From Candidatus Gastranaerophilales bacterium (GTDB taxonomy: Bacteria > Cyanobacteriota > Vampirovibrionia > Gastranaerophilales > Gastranaerophilaceae): a DNA stretch of 63,626 nucleotides. The notes beneath the pieces are model-generated. The model did no database searches. It worked only from the letters and a program-made list of their open reading frames with translations, and was not told where the DNA came from. Shown here in pieces: positions 1-8,181 of the stretch. The stretch spans positions 1 to 63,626 of the forward strand of contig CALUQY010000012.1 in assembly GCA_944323035.1 (NCBI GenBank), written 5' to 3'. A program made the translations under genes and the position numbers. The stretch's first letter is position 1. Every line of letters starts with the position of its first letter.

Positions 1-56
1 CCCGCTACTTTATATTGGTATAGGGGATTTTAAAGATTTTGAAAGGGGATATTTTT
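1..56 (+). promoter_or_regulatory. Leader of LysM-like gene 1, duplicated at 3610-3665
   Basis: The first 78 or so bases of the window are identical to 3610-3687, upstream of and into the second LysM-like gene. They include a TATATT/TATAGG-like -10 region and the AAAGGGGA ribosome binding site at 42-50. The window opens with CCC; the second copy is preceded by a run of 14 C, so the window probably starts inside an equivalent C tract. Confidence 0.55.
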
Positions 57-1361
57 ATGGCTGGGATTGGAAAATTAGCTAAATTTGCACAAAAAGCTAC
101 AAAAACATTAGAAAAAAATCGCTACAAATATGGAAAAGGATCAGGTTTTCTAAAAAATGCTGACGGTACTGATTTTATAGGCCGCGACGGTAGAAGAATT
201 AAAATTTACAAACTCACAACAAGAAACGGACTGTTTGGCAAGAAACAAACAATTACAAGCCGTGTCTATGAAGGTGAAGTCAAAGCTTTTGTCAGAACCG
301 TCCAACAGGGTAAAAAGAATAAAATGTCCTATTCAGTCTACGCTGACGGCCGCGTAACCCAATCACGCGTAAACACAAAAACCGGCAAAGTAGAGGCAAG
401 AACCGAAAAACCTGATATACATTGGGATAGTGACCAATCCAACTGGGTACAGGGAGATAATTACCTCTACAAAGAAGTTACCGGCAATAATAAACGCAGA
501 ACTGTACAGAATTATGATTCATACGGCAATGAGCTAACATCAATTGAATTAGAAAAGACAAAATTTAGAAATGGTGATTTTGGCGTTGTAAAAACTAAAG
601 GAGATGATGCCGAAGTTGTTATCATCAAAGCGGATAAAAGTGCAACCTATCGAAACACAAAACATCGAGATGAGGACGGGAACTGGGGTAATTGGAAATA
701 TGATGCTGCATATGGCACCAGACCGTACGATCCACCTGCTCCGGCTCCTAAAGCGAAAACATCTCACAGAGGCCGTAACATTACACTCGGGGCGATAGGG
801 CTTACCATGGGAGCACCTCTTGTATTCAGCCTGTTAAATAATAAAGATAACAACGATATTCCGACAGAACCGGTTGTAACAAACGACACTGTTCCGACAA
901 CGCCAGTTGATTCAGTTCCAGCAACACCGGTTGACTCGGTTCCGGTCGCAAACAACGATTCTATTCCGGTTGTGAATAACGATTCTATTCCGGTTGCGAA
1001 CAACGACTCTATACCGGCAGAACCGGTTAATCCTGAGCCGGTCGAAGAAAATGACGAAGAAGATAATGATGAAGATCAACAACCGCCGGTACAGCAAACG
1101 CCGCCGTCAGACAATCTATTCAACGGAGAAATCAACGAAATAACCAAAGCTTCTGTTGAAATTGAAAAAGGCGACTGCTTATGGAATATCGCCAAACGTG
1201 AACTGCAAGCCGCTAACCCCGGAAAAACTATTACTAATGCCCAAATTTTAAAACAGGTTAAGGAATTTGGAAGATTAAATCCGGAAATGTTCGGTGAAAA
1301 TCCGTCGCTTCAAAAACTGGATTTAATTTATCCGGATAAACAATTAAAATTATGTGCATAA
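57..1361 (+). CDS. LysM-like domain protein, copy 1 (membrane-anchored, Pro/Asp-Ser linker)
   Basis: 434 aa from ATG 57; an in-frame TTG at 39 lies upstream of the ribosome binding site AAAGGGGA and is not used. The N-terminal ~220 residues are Lys/Tyr-rich with no family I recognise. A single hydrophobic segment (ITLGAIGLTMGAPLVFSLL) follows at about residue 245. Then comes a linker of repeated Asp-Ser-Ile/Val-Pro-Val units and an acidic stretch. The C-terminal ~75 residues contain GDCLWNIAKREL, typical of a LysM peptidoglycan-binding domain. It is probably an inner-membrane protein reaching the peptidoglycan. The 5' leader, the first ~8 codons and the LysM module are nearly identical to the gene at 3666-4790, while the middles are unrelated, which suggests a modular paralogue family. 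Confidence 0.7.
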   Translation: MAGIGKLAKFAQKATKTLEKNRYKYGKGSGFLKNADGTDFIGRDGRRIKIYKLTTRNGLFGKKQTITSRVYEGEVKAFVRTVQQGKKNKMSYSVYADGRVTQSRVNTKTGKVEARTEKPDIHWDSDQSNWVQGDNYLYKEVTGNNKRRTVQNYDSYGNELTSIELEKTKFRNGDFGVVKTKGDDAEVVIIKADKSATYRNTKHRDEDGNWGNWKYDAAYGTRPYDPPAPAPKAKTSHRGRNITLGAIGLTMGAPLVFSLLNNKDNNDIPTEPVVTNDTVPTTPVDSVPATPVDSVPVANNDSIPVVNNDSIPVANNDSIPAEPVNPEPVEENDEEDNDEDQQPPVQQTPPSDNLFNGEINEITKASVEIEKGDCLWNIAKRELQAANPGKTITNAQILKQVKEFGRLNPEMFGENPSLQKLDLIYPDKQLKLCA

Positions 1362-1363
1362 CT

Positions 1364-1400
1364 CTGGATTGCCACGCTCCCTCTGGTCGCTCGCAATGAC
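1364..1400 (-). repeat. Dispersed palindromic element (GTCATTGCGA...GGCAATCC family)
   Basis: Reads GTCATTGCGAGCGACCAGAG... to ...GTGGCAATCC on the minus strand. Related copies are at 1501-1542, 21621-21657 and 51912-51948, and a decayed one near 4795-4827. Arms pair around a GC-rich centre, giving a REP/MITE-like hairpin directly after the LysM gene stop. Confidence 0.65.
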
Positions 1401-1500
1401 GAAACACAATAGACCCTTTCGTTGAATTTCTGACCGGGTTCAGCCATGGATGTCGTCAGACGGCATCCCTAGACTCTAACATTTTGGAATATAACATTCC

Positions 1501-1542
1501 GTCATTGCGAGGAATGAGCAAAGCGAATGACGCGGCAATCCA
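1501..1542 (+). repeat. Dispersed palindromic element (GTCATTGCGA...GGCAATCC family)
   Basis: GTCATTGCGAGGAATGAGCA through GCGGCAATCC. Same family as 1364-1400, in the opposite orientation. The remaining part of the 1362-1811 gap holds a second possible palindromic segment around 1430-1470 and a small ORF at 1580-1711. Confidence 0.65.
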
Positions 1543-1579
1543 TAAACAAAAATTTTACGCCGGTTCATCGGTTCAAAGG

Positions 1580-1711
1580 TTATGCCACACAAAATACAGC
1601 AAGCATAACAATAATAGACAATGAACTTGCCAGAAACCATTTGTGAATAGCCGGCGGCTGATAAGCCCAGGCTTCTTTTAATGTTATAGTTGCGTTTTGT
1701 AATGCTTGCAT
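1580..1711 (-). CDS. Small single-pass membrane protein (43 aa)
   Basis: ATG at 1711 on the minus strand is preceded at good spacing by GAGAGGGTCTT. The 43-residue product begins MQALQNATITLKEAWAYQPP and ends in a hydrophobic helix (WFLASSLSIIVMLAVFCVA) that runs to the stop codon. It is divergent from the U32 peptidase gene. It is too short for family assignment. Support is the ribosome binding site and the clean hydrophilic-hydrophobic layout. Function unknown; it could be a small membrane regulator or a chance ORF. Confidence 0.5.
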   Translation of the reverse strand: MQALQNATITLKEAWAYQPPAIHKWFLASSLSIIVMLAVFCVA

Positions 1712-1811
1712 AAGACCCTCTCAAACTCTATACATATATTGTCTACATTTATCGCGCAAACACATCACCTATCCGGTTGATTATTTATCACCTTTCGGAT
1801 AATATACAACT

Positions 1812-3056
1812 ATGGGACTAGAACTTTTGATGCCCGCGGGCAATATAGAAAAATTGGAATATGCAATCCGCTACGGCGCGGATGCCGTGTATCTCGGGGT
1901 AGTTGATTTCAGCCTCCGTGCAATGAGAAAGGGCGAACTTATTACCCTTGAAAATGTCAAAGATGCAATTGCAAAAGCTCACGAACTTGGCGCAAAAGCT
2001 TATTTAACACTTAATATTTTCGCCTTCAACAATGATATAAGACAGCTTGAAGAATGCATTGACATCTTCAACGATGCAAAGCCGGACGCTGTTATTTTAA
2101 GTGATTTCGGGGTATTTAATCTTGTCAGGAAAAGAATGCCGGATGTTGATATTCATATCAGCACCCAAACTAATACGCTTAACTACGAAAGCGTTAAATT
2201 CTGGCGTGATTTAGGCGCAAGCCGCGTAATTCTCGCCCGCGAACTTGCTATTAAAGATATTGCTGAAATCAGACGTCAGGTTCCTGACATTGAACTTGAA
2301 AGCTTTGTCCACGGCGCGCAATGTGTTTCTTTTTCCGGCAGATGTCTGCTCAGCGATTATTTTTCAAAAGGAGAGCGCAAAGCCAACCACGGGAACTGTT
2401 CACAGCCTTGCCGCTGGAGTTACAAACTTGTTGAAAGCACGCGTCCCGATGAATATCTGGAAATTAATCAGGACGGCAGAGGCTCGCATATTCTAAGCCC
2501 GAAAGACCTATGTCTTGTGGAATACCTGCCGCAATTAATCGACGCCGGCATTGATTCACTCAAAGTTGAGGGCAGAACAAAAAGTTTATACTATGTTTCA
2601 GCAGTTGCCAAAGCTTACCGGCAGGCAATTGATGAAATCCTTGCAGGCAAAACCGACGGTTTACATAAATACTTTATAGAACTTCAAAAAGTCGGCAATC
2701 GCGGCTACACAACAGGTTTTGCACTCGGCGATAATAACGGCGACAGCTACAGTTATGACATCTCAAAAGGCTTGGCCGGCGCGGATTTCTTATGCGAATT
2801 CCGGGAAAAAGGTACGGGCGAGAAAGACGGCTGGTACCTTGTAAAAATTAAAAACAAAATGCTTCCGGATGACGAGATAGAAATCATTACGCCTGAGGAA
2901 CAATTTACCTCAAAAGTTCTTGAAATTCAGGACGATAAAGGTTTCACGCTGGATGTCGGTAACACCAACGCGGAAGTTTATATAAAATTTTCAAACGCGC
3001 CAAAAGATTACAAATACGCTATGGCTCGCACAATAGGAGTTAAAAATGTTTCTTAA
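1812..3056 (+). CDS. Peptidase U32 family protein (TrhP/YegQ-like)
   Basis: 414 aa. The segment ESFVHGAQCVSFSGRCLLS matches the U32 signature (E-x-F-x2-G-[AS]-x-C-x4-G-x-C-x-x-S), followed by the downstream Cys motif NHGNCSQPCRW. The N-terminus (LLMPAGNIEKLEYAIRYGADAVYLG) is the TIM-barrel opening typical of the family. Members of this family act in prephenate-dependent tRNA 5-hydroxyuridine formation (TrhP) rather than as proven proteases. The start ATG 1812 has no clear ribosome binding site; a GATAAT-like box lies 10 nt upstream. The end overlaps the next gene by 11 nt, implying co-translation with the YqeG phosphatase. Confidence 0.88.
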   Translation: MGLELLMPAGNIEKLEYAIRYGADAVYLGVVDFSLRAMRKGELITLENVKDAIAKAHELGAKAYLTLNIFAFNNDIRQLEECIDIFNDAKPDAVILSDFGVFNLVRKRMPDVDIHISTQTNTLNYESVKFWRDLGASRVILARELAIKDIAEIRRQVPDIELESFVHGAQCVSFSGRCLLSDYFSKGERKANHGNCSQPCRWSYKLVESTRPDEYLEINQDGRGSHILSPKDLCLVEYLPQLIDAGIDSLKVEGRTKSLYYVSAVAKAYRQAIDEILAGKTDGLHKYFIELQKVGNRGYTTGFALGDNNGDSYSYDISKGLAGADFLCEFREKGTGEKDGWYLVKIKNKMLPDDEIEIITPEEQFTSKVLEIQDDKGFTLDVGNTNAEVYIKFSNAPKDYKYAMARTIGVKNVS

Positions 3057-3525
3057 ACCCGACTACAATCTGGAAAACATTTACGCCATTAACCTTGAAG
3101 AATTAAAAAGCAAAGGTATCAAAAATCTTCTCTTTGACCTTGACAGTACTATTATGGCGTCTAAATCCGGCTGCTACAGCGCCGAAACAAAAAATTGGCT
3201 AGAGAGGGTGAAAAAAGATTTTTTTATTGCAGTTGTGTCAAACAATAATCACCCTGATTATGTAAAAAAAGTTCAGGCTTGCACGGATTTTCCGTGCGTG
3301 TTCTGCGCTCATAAACCGGATACAAAAGCAGCACTGGAATTTATACAAAAACACGGACTAAAGGTTTCTGAAACAGCGTTTATCGGCGACCGTCCGCTGA
3401 CAGATATTCTTTGCGGGAAGCGGCTCGGCTGCCTGACAATTCTTGTCGACTCTATCACCGCTAAAACCGAAAATTTACCTACACGTTTTGTACGTAAGCT
3501 GGAAAGAATTTGCATAAAAAAATGA
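3046..3525 (+). CDS. YqeG-family HAD IIIA phosphatase
   Basis: 159 aa. HAD motif I is LLFDLDSTIM (nucleophile and acid/base Asp at DxD), motif II is in VVSNNN and motif III/IV is FIGDRPLTDILCGKRLG. The length and the N-terminal 'P-D-x-x-L-E-x-I-x-x-I' opening fit the YqeG family (phosphatidylglycerophosphatase-like, GEP4-related). The physiological substrate in this organism is not known. It overlaps the U32 gene by 11 nt. No terminator is evident before the poly-C tract at 3599. Confidence 0.85.
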   Translation: MFLKPDYNLENIYAINLEELKSKGIKNLLFDLDSTIMASKSGCYSAETKNWLERVKKDFFIAVVSNNNHPDYVKKVQACTDFPCVFCAHKPDTKAALEFIQKHGLKVSETAFIGDRPLTDILCGKRLGCLTILVDSITAKTENLPTRFVRKLERICIKK

Positions 3526-3598
3526 CATTTATATATCTCGTATATAACATTTATGTACAAAATTTATGTTTGTTAACATTTCCAGCCTGTTAAGCAAT

Positions 3599-3612
3599 CC
3601 CCCCCCCCCCCC
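3599..3612. repeat. Poly-C tract (14 C) upstream of LysM-like gene 2
   Basis: Fourteen consecutive C. It lies 7 nt upstream of the TATATT at 3620-3625, where the -35 element and spacer of a sigma-70 promoter would be. Such homopolymers are classic slipped-strand mispairing tracts. Length change here would alter promoter geometry rather than reading frame. Confidence 0.75.
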
Positions 3613-3665
3613 GCTACTTTATATTGGTATAGGGGATTTTAAAGATTTTGAAAGGGGATATTTTT
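3613..3665 (+). promoter_or_regulatory. Candidate phase-variable promoter/leader of LysM-like gene 2
   Basis: Contains TATATT (3620-3625) and TATAGG (3628-3633) as possible -10 boxes, and the ribosome binding site AAAGGGGA before ATG 3666. No TTGACA-like box lies 16-18 nt upstream of either, because that position is the C tract. The sequence is identical to window positions 4-56. Confidence 0.45.
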
Positions 3666-4790
3666 ATGGCTGGGATTGGAAAATTAACTAAATTATTGAT
3701 TAAGGGTAAAAAATTTTTAAATTCTCCTGCAATGAAAAAAGTTGGTGCGGGAGCAAAAGCAACGGGTAAAGCTCTTATATGGCCATTCAAGAAAGTTCAT
3801 AAGCTGCAAGGGTATTACAAAAATCCAACGACTACAGGCGAGAAAATACAAAAAGGGGTATTCAAAACATTAGAGTATACGTCAGTCGGACTTATTGGCG
3901 GCAGTGTCATAGGGATGTTCGGTGGACTTACAACTGCCATTTATGGTGAGTCGAAGAATGACCCGTATATTCAAAATAAAGGCGCTACGATATTTATAAA
4001 ATCCATAGACACATTAGCTGGATGCGTTGCAGGTCTGTTGCTCGGCGGGCCAATTGGTGCTATTGCCGGCGCTGCATACGGTTTACTTTCCGACAAAACT
4101 CTTCTTACGTCAATAGCAAAACTATTTGATGAAGAGAATGGACAACATTTCGAAGATATCATTAATAAAACAAAAAAAGAAATGGTTAATGATGTTAAAG
4201 AATTATTAGGATTTTCTACAGCAGAATCTCCTCAACAGCAAGAAGAACAAAAAAAGACAGGTGATAATCCGGAAGAAAAAGCAAAGAAAGAAAAAGGCAA
4301 TGAAAACACCGCACCGGTTGACTCAATTACGGCTGCGCCACCCGACTCCACTCGTGTTGTACCACCGCTTTCCAACGACTCAACACTTGTCGCTCCAACA
4401 GACTCAACTCTGGTTGCGCAATCTGATACAACAGGCATTGTGTCACAGAATCCCACGGAAGTTGTAAACACACAGGTCGTTGATAAAGAAGAAGAAAAGG
4501 AGGAGAAGGACGATCAACAACCGCAAACACCGCCGGCAGACAATCTATTTAACGGAGATATTCACGAAATCACTAAAGCCTCCGTTGGCATTGTAAAAGG
4601 CGACTGCTTATGGAATATCGCCAAACGCGAACTTCAAGCTGCAAACCCGGGTAAAACTATTACCAATGCGCAAATTCTTAAGCAGGTTAAAGAATTTGGA
4701 AGATTAAATCCAGAAATGTTCGGTGAAAATCCGTCGCTTCAAAAACTCGATTTAATTTATCCGGATAAACAATTGAAATTATGTGCTTAA
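3666..4790 (+). CDS. LysM-like domain protein, copy 2
   Basis: 374 aa from ATG 3666, chosen over the in-frame TTG 3648 because the ribosome binding site AAAGGGGA lies between them. The first residues (MAGIGKL) and the C-terminal ~75 residues, with the LysM motif GDCLWNIAKREL, match the protein at 57-1361. The middle is different: a basic N-terminal part, two glycine-rich hydrophobic hairpin segments (about residues 70-95 and 120-145), a charged stretch and a Pro/Asp-Ser-Thr linker. It is probably anchored in the inner membrane with the LysM domain facing peptidoglycan. A homopolymeric C tract sits just upstream of its promoter. Confidence 0.7.
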   Translation: MAGIGKLTKLLIKGKKFLNSPAMKKVGAGAKATGKALIWPFKKVHKLQGYYKNPTTTGEKIQKGVFKTLEYTSVGLIGGSVIGMFGGLTTAIYGESKNDPYIQNKGATIFIKSIDTLAGCVAGLLLGGPIGAIAGAAYGLLSDKTLLTSIAKLFDEENGQHFEDIINKTKKEMVNDVKELLGFSTAESPQQQEEQKKTGDNPEEKAKKEKGNENTAPVDSITAAPPDSTRVVPPLSNDSTLVAPTDSTLVAQSDTTGIVSQNPTEVVNTQVVDKEEEKEEKDDQQPQTPPADNLFNGDIHEITKASVGIVKGDCLWNIAKRELQAANPGKTITNAQILKQVKEFGRLNPEMFGENPSLQKLDLIYPDKQLKLCA

Positions 4791-4832
4791 CTACGGATGG
4801 CCGCGCTCCATAAGGGCGCTCACTAATACAAA

Positions 4833-4860
4833 AAAGAAACGGGCTACAGCCCGTTTCTTT
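4833..4860. terminator. Bidirectional terminator between LysM gene 2 and the flagellar operon
   Basis: AAAGAAACGGGCTACAGCCCGTTTCTTT forms a perfect stem with A and T runs on both sides, serving the two convergent transcripts. Its interior stem is GAAACGGGCT with AGCCCGTTTC. Confidence 0.85.
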
Positions 4861-4867
4861 GCATTTA

Positions 4868-5704
4868 TTAACTTCCTACAAGCCTCAGGGCTTCTTCCAG
4901 CAAACTCTTGTTCGAAGAAATAAGTTTGTTTGTTACTTCAAGCTGAAGCTTTGCCATTTGGAAGTATGAAATGTTTCCTTTAAAGTCCGCATTAGATAAT
5001 TCCAACAAGCCGGAACGGATTTCGCCGCATCCCAGTACAGGTTTTCCGGATTCTTCGGTTTCAAGGAACTGACCGTCTTTGTATTCCAGAAGCCCTGCCG
5101 GATTATGGAAATTTCTTGTCGTAATTCTATATAGCGGAACACTTACTTTGCCGCCGTCTGATTTACCGTAAATGGTTCCGTCGCCTTTGATTTCGTATTC
5201 ATCATATTTACCTAGATATTTACCGTTGTTCGGGTCAATCCACATTTTAATATCTGTTGTCGGAACATTCAAGGCGCCGCCTTTTAATGCGGTTTCTTCA
5301 TACAAGTCCGCACTGACGGATTTCGTACCCTGCATAATTTCACCGCGGTCATTAAGAATATAACCCTGAACGGTATTACCGTTTTTAGCTTTAAAAACAC
5401 CGTCTTTATCAAACTGGAATTCACCAAGACGGGTATAAACGGTTTTACCTTCCGGCGTTTTCATCAGGAAGAAGCCTTTGCCTTCAAGGAAAAGGTTATC
5501 ATTTGATGTACCCGGTGTAGATTTACCCTGCGAAATTTTCTTGTCGTATTCGCTGTTAATAGCGCCGTTCAAGAAGGTTTTAAATGTAACCTGTTTTTCT
5601 CTAAACCCCGGAGTGTAAACATTTGTCATGTTATCAGCGATAACATCCATCCAGTTATTAGTTGCCTTCTGGGTATTCAGAGCCGTAATAAACGAATCAT
5701 TCAT
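4868..5704 (-). CDS. Flagellar hook-basal body protein (FlgE/FlgF/FlgG family)
   Basis: 278 aa from ATG 5704, which follows AAGGAGGATAAAC; the longer frame to 5800 is an artefact. The N-terminal rod motif (SFITALNTQKATNNWMDVIADNMTNVYTPGF) carries the diagnostic N-x-x-N-x-x-T-x-G-[FY] core. The C-terminus (ELSNADFKGNISYFQMAKLQLEVTNKLI) is the matching coiled-coil that co-assembles with it. The length suits a FlgF/FlgG-type distal rod or short hook subunit rather than a full-length FlgE. It is the last gene of fliJ-fliK-like-hook, with an 8-nt overlap to the gene upstream. Exact subunit identity cannot be fixed from sequence alone. Confidence 0.85.
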   Translation of the reverse strand: MNDSFITALNTQKATNNWMDVIADNMTNVYTPGFREKQVTFKTFLNGAINSEYDKKISQGKSTPGTSNDNLFLEGKGFFLMKTPEGKTVYTRLGEFQFDKDGVFKAKNGNTVQGYILNDRGEIMQGTKSVSADLYEETALKGGALNVPTTDIKMWIDPNNGKYLGKYDEYEIKGDGTIYGKSDGGKVSVPLYRITTRNFHNPAGLLEYKDGQFLETEESGKPVLGCGEIRSGLLELSNADFKGNISYFQMAKLQLEVTNKLISSNKSLLEEALRLVGS

Positions 5705-6557
5705 GTTTATCCTCCTTGTTATTTTCCTTGCGTTGTTGTCTTTCCTGCTGCTCGTGCTGCGAGTACGAAAGCTGTGAATATGGAATATCTTCCTCGTCAA
5801 AACGCTGGCGTAGCATACTTATATTGTTTTTAAGATATTCTTCGACCGCCTTATCGCCCGGGATAAAGTTTGCCATAATTGCACCGTCTTTGCCCACGCG
5901 CATTACAACGGCAACGTCATTACCGAAATCAATCCGCACAGCCTGACCCGTTTTTTGAGTATTATGTAGCGCATTGATGAGTGTTTTTGAAACATTTGCA
6001 CTCTTTTGAACTTCTTCCGTACCAAAGGTCATTGCCTGCTGAATATCCTGTACAACATTTTGAACTCCGGCGTTGTTATTATTGACGACATCAATAAAAA
6101 ATTGCGCATCTGCTTCTGTCATATTTAAAGATTGAAAATTTAAGGTATCGCCGATATTTTGAGTTAAATACTCTGTTTTTGATATAGAAACGTTAAACGG
6201 TTCAGTTTTATTAACCATCTGGCTGCGGGTATCAAGAAGCTGCTGAATATTTCTGGACAATAAATCTTTTGAATCCAGCGTCAACTCTCCGTCAGGTTCA
6301 TTTTTATCAACCTTGCCGGATAAATGGTTCTCTTTTTTATCATCCGCTTTTTCGTCAACTTTTTTATCCGTTGCAGTGTCTTTGTTCTCAGGCTCTTTTT
6401 TTTGCTGAACTTCCTGTTCTTGCTGAGATTCAGCCTCAATATTCTTCATCTCATCTTCAAAGGAAGTATTACTCTTTTCCTGCGTTTTAGCAGCGGTTGA
6501 GGTTGATGAAGCTGTGGACGCGGCAGCGGTTGTTGCTGTAGATGAACTTACATTCAT
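5697..6557 (-). CDS. fliK: FliK-like flagellar hook-length control protein
   Basis: 286 aa. The first ~110 residues are Ser/Thr/Ala- then Glu/Lys-rich and low in complexity. The C-terminal ~80 residues (VRIDFGNDVAVVMRVGKDGA... then LRQRFDEEDIPYSQLSYS) resemble the Flg_hook domain of FliK, the molecular ruler that switches export from hook to filament substrates. Position supports this: fliJ lies upstream and a hook/rod gene downstream, the usual fliJ-fliK-flgD/flgE order. The long linker fits the family. FliK sequences are poorly conserved, so this rests partly on context. Confidence 0.62.
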   Translation of the reverse strand: MNVSSSTATTAAASTASSTSTAAKTQEKSNTSFEDEMKNIEAESQQEQEVQQKKEPENKDTATDKKVDEKADDKKENHLSGKVDKNEPDGELTLDSKDLLSRNIQQLLDTRSQMVNKTEPFNVSISKTEYLTQNIGDTLNFQSLNMTEADAQFFIDVVNNNNAGVQNVVQDIQQAMTFGTEEVQKSANVSKTLINALHNTQKTGQAVRIDFGNDVAVVMRVGKDGAIMANFIPGDKAVEEYLKNNISMLRQRFDEEDIPYSQLSYSQHEQQERQQRKENNKEDKHE

Positions 6558-6576
6558 TTGTTAATCTGGCCTCCGG

Positions 6577-7062
6577 TTAATTGTCTAATTCTTGTAATTG
6601 TTTTAGGATTTGGGCTTCTTCCTCTTCCGCCCGCTCCTGCGACTGTCTGAAAAACCTTGTTACGCCAAGTTCCGAATACTGTTTAAGCTCGGCGGCTTTT
6701 TCTTCGGCGATATAGTTTTCTCTGCTTTTTTCCTTGTGTTTTTCTAGAACTTTAACGCCCTGTTCAAGTTTTACAAGTTTTTGTTTTTCAATTGCGAGAA
6801 TACGTTCTGCCTCTATGAGTTCCTGTTTGAGTTTTTCGGCCTTGTCCCAGAGGTGTTCCAAATATTTGTCGTAATATTCAAACATTCTCGGATCTGCCGT
6901 TCGCATTCCTTGTTTGGTTTCAAGAATTTCCTGATCGTTCTGACGGATTTTCTCTTCTACCTGAAATACTACACTTTGAGCTTTTTGCACTACCAATACC
7001 TGTTCTTCTTTTTTTCTTATACGGAAGTCAAGTATCTTTTGCAAACGGTATCGAAAAGGCAT
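6577..7062 (-). CDS. fliJ: Flagellar export chaperone FliJ-like coiled-coil protein
   Basis: 161 aa, almost wholly helical heptad-rich sequence. The opening FRYRLQKILDFRIRKKEEQ is characteristic of FliJ, whose N-terminus commonly reads F-x-[FY]-x-L-x-x-[VI]-L-x-x-[RK]. FliJ is the gamma-like stalk that couples the FliI ATPase to the export gate. It starts the minus-strand flagellar operon and lies 19 nt before the fliK-like gene. The final 30 residues are Glu/Gln-rich. Divergence is expected for FliJ; context strongly supports the call. Confidence 0.72.
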   Translation of the reverse strand: MPFRYRLQKILDFRIRKKEEQVLVVQKAQSVVFQVEEKIRQNDQEILETKQGMRTADPRMFEYYDKYLEHLWDKAEKLKQELIEAERILAIEKQKLVKLEQGVKVLEKHKEKSRENYIAEEKAAELKQYSELGVTRFFRQSQERAEEEEAQILKQLQELDN

Positions 7063-7155
7063 AGTTACACTCTCTCGATGATATTATCAGATATTCTAAG
7101 GAGTTTTAAAACATCTATATAGAGGAGATTAATGATTTTTTTAAATAAGTCAATA

Positions 7156-8076
7156 CTATACCGAGAATTTTTGCAAATTAAGCTCTTCAAGCATTTTCAA
7201 ATCCTGTTCAAAAGATTTGCCGGTCGTTGTGAGATAGTCGCCCGTCAGAATGCCTTCAACACAGTATTTAAGCGCTTTCTTCTGGTTCTCTTCCGATAAT
7301 CTCATCCTGCCGCCGCAAAATCTCAGGATTGATTTAGGGTTCGCAATTTTAAATACGGCAAGGGTTCTCAATATATTTTCTTCATCAATTTTATCGTGAT
7401 AATTTTCAAACGGCGTCTGCGCAATAGGCATTAATATATTAATAGGAATAGAATCCGGTTCTATTTCAGCTAAAATTTCCGCCATTTCAATACGTTGCTC
7501 AACGCTCTCGCCCATACCGAGAATTACACCGCAGCATAACTCCATTCCGTATTTTTTAACAAGTTTGCAGGTGTTAATCCTATCATCAAACGTGTGCGTT
7601 GTGCAAACCTCCGGATAATACGAACGCGCTGAATTAATATTATGGTGAAATCTTTTTAACCCTGCCTCCGCCAGACGTTTCGCCTGCTCTTCGTTCAAAA
7701 TCCCGATTGATGCGCAGCTCTTAATTTTTCCCAAACTGTTAATCGCTTTAATCATCTCAAGCATTCTATCAAAATCGCTCTCATCAGGAGTTTTGCCGGA
7801 AGTTACAATTGCAATTCTGTCAATCCCGTTCTTTTGCGCTTCCGCCGCTGCGTCATATACGGTTTTAACATCCAGAAGCGGGAAGGATTCTATATCCGTT
7901 CTGTAGTGAGAACTCTGTGCACAATATTTACAATTCTGGGAACACTTACCGTTTCTGGCGTTAATTATTGAACAAAATTCAACGCCCTCACGATGATTTT
8001 CAGAAGCCTTTTTTAACAATGTATCCAGAGCGGAATTATATAAATCCAGCAATTCCTGTGTAGTATATTTCGGCAT
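7156..8076 (-). CDS. bioB: Biotin synthase BioB (radical SAM)
   Basis: 306 aa from ATG 8076, preceded by AGGAGAAC; the annotated extension to 8112 is unsupported. The radical-SAM cluster motif is CSQNCKYCAQSSHY (Cys 45, 49, 52 of the CxxxCxxC triad). The BioB hallmarks CGVILGMGES, YYPEVCTTHTFDDR and FCGGRM are present, giving the residues for the second [2Fe-2S] cluster and substrate binding. It converts dethiobiotin to biotin. It stands alone here, without bioA/D/F, so the precursor route lies elsewhere or the cell scavenges dethiobiotin. Confidence 0.95.
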   Translation of the reverse strand: MPKYTTQELLDLYNSALDTLLKKASENHREGVEFCSIINARNGKCSQNCKYCAQSSHYRTDIESFPLLDVKTVYDAAAEAQKNGIDRIAIVTSGKTPDESDFDRMLEMIKAINSLGKIKSCASIGILNEEQAKRLAEAGLKRFHHNINSARSYYPEVCTTHTFDDRINTCKLVKKYGMELCCGVILGMGESVEQRIEMAEILAEIEPDSIPINILMPIAQTPFENYHDKIDEENILRTLAVFKIANPKSILRFCGGRMRLSEENQKKALKYCVEGILTGDYLTTTGKSFEQDLKMLEELNLQKFSV

Positions 8077-8181
8077 AAAGTTCTCCTTTTCTAAGCATTC
8101 TAAAATGAACACTATTATATGTCAAACCGGGGGATAAAAAATCCTCACGACCAACATATATTTATCAAAAAGGAGAAATTT

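Noticed and set aside
1476..1724. 82-aa minus-strand ORF between the LysM gene and the U32 gene
   Set aside because: Its C-terminal part is the dispersed palindromic element, and a better ORF with a ribosome binding site (1580-1711) lies in another frame.
3599..3612. Poly-C tracts as sequencing artefacts (poly-G miscalls)
   Set aside because: Considered seriously, but three internal tracts of different lengths sit at functionally equivalent positions (promoter, or start-to-body junction) of surface-protein genes. Artefacts would not choose these sites. Read-level checks remain the decisive test.
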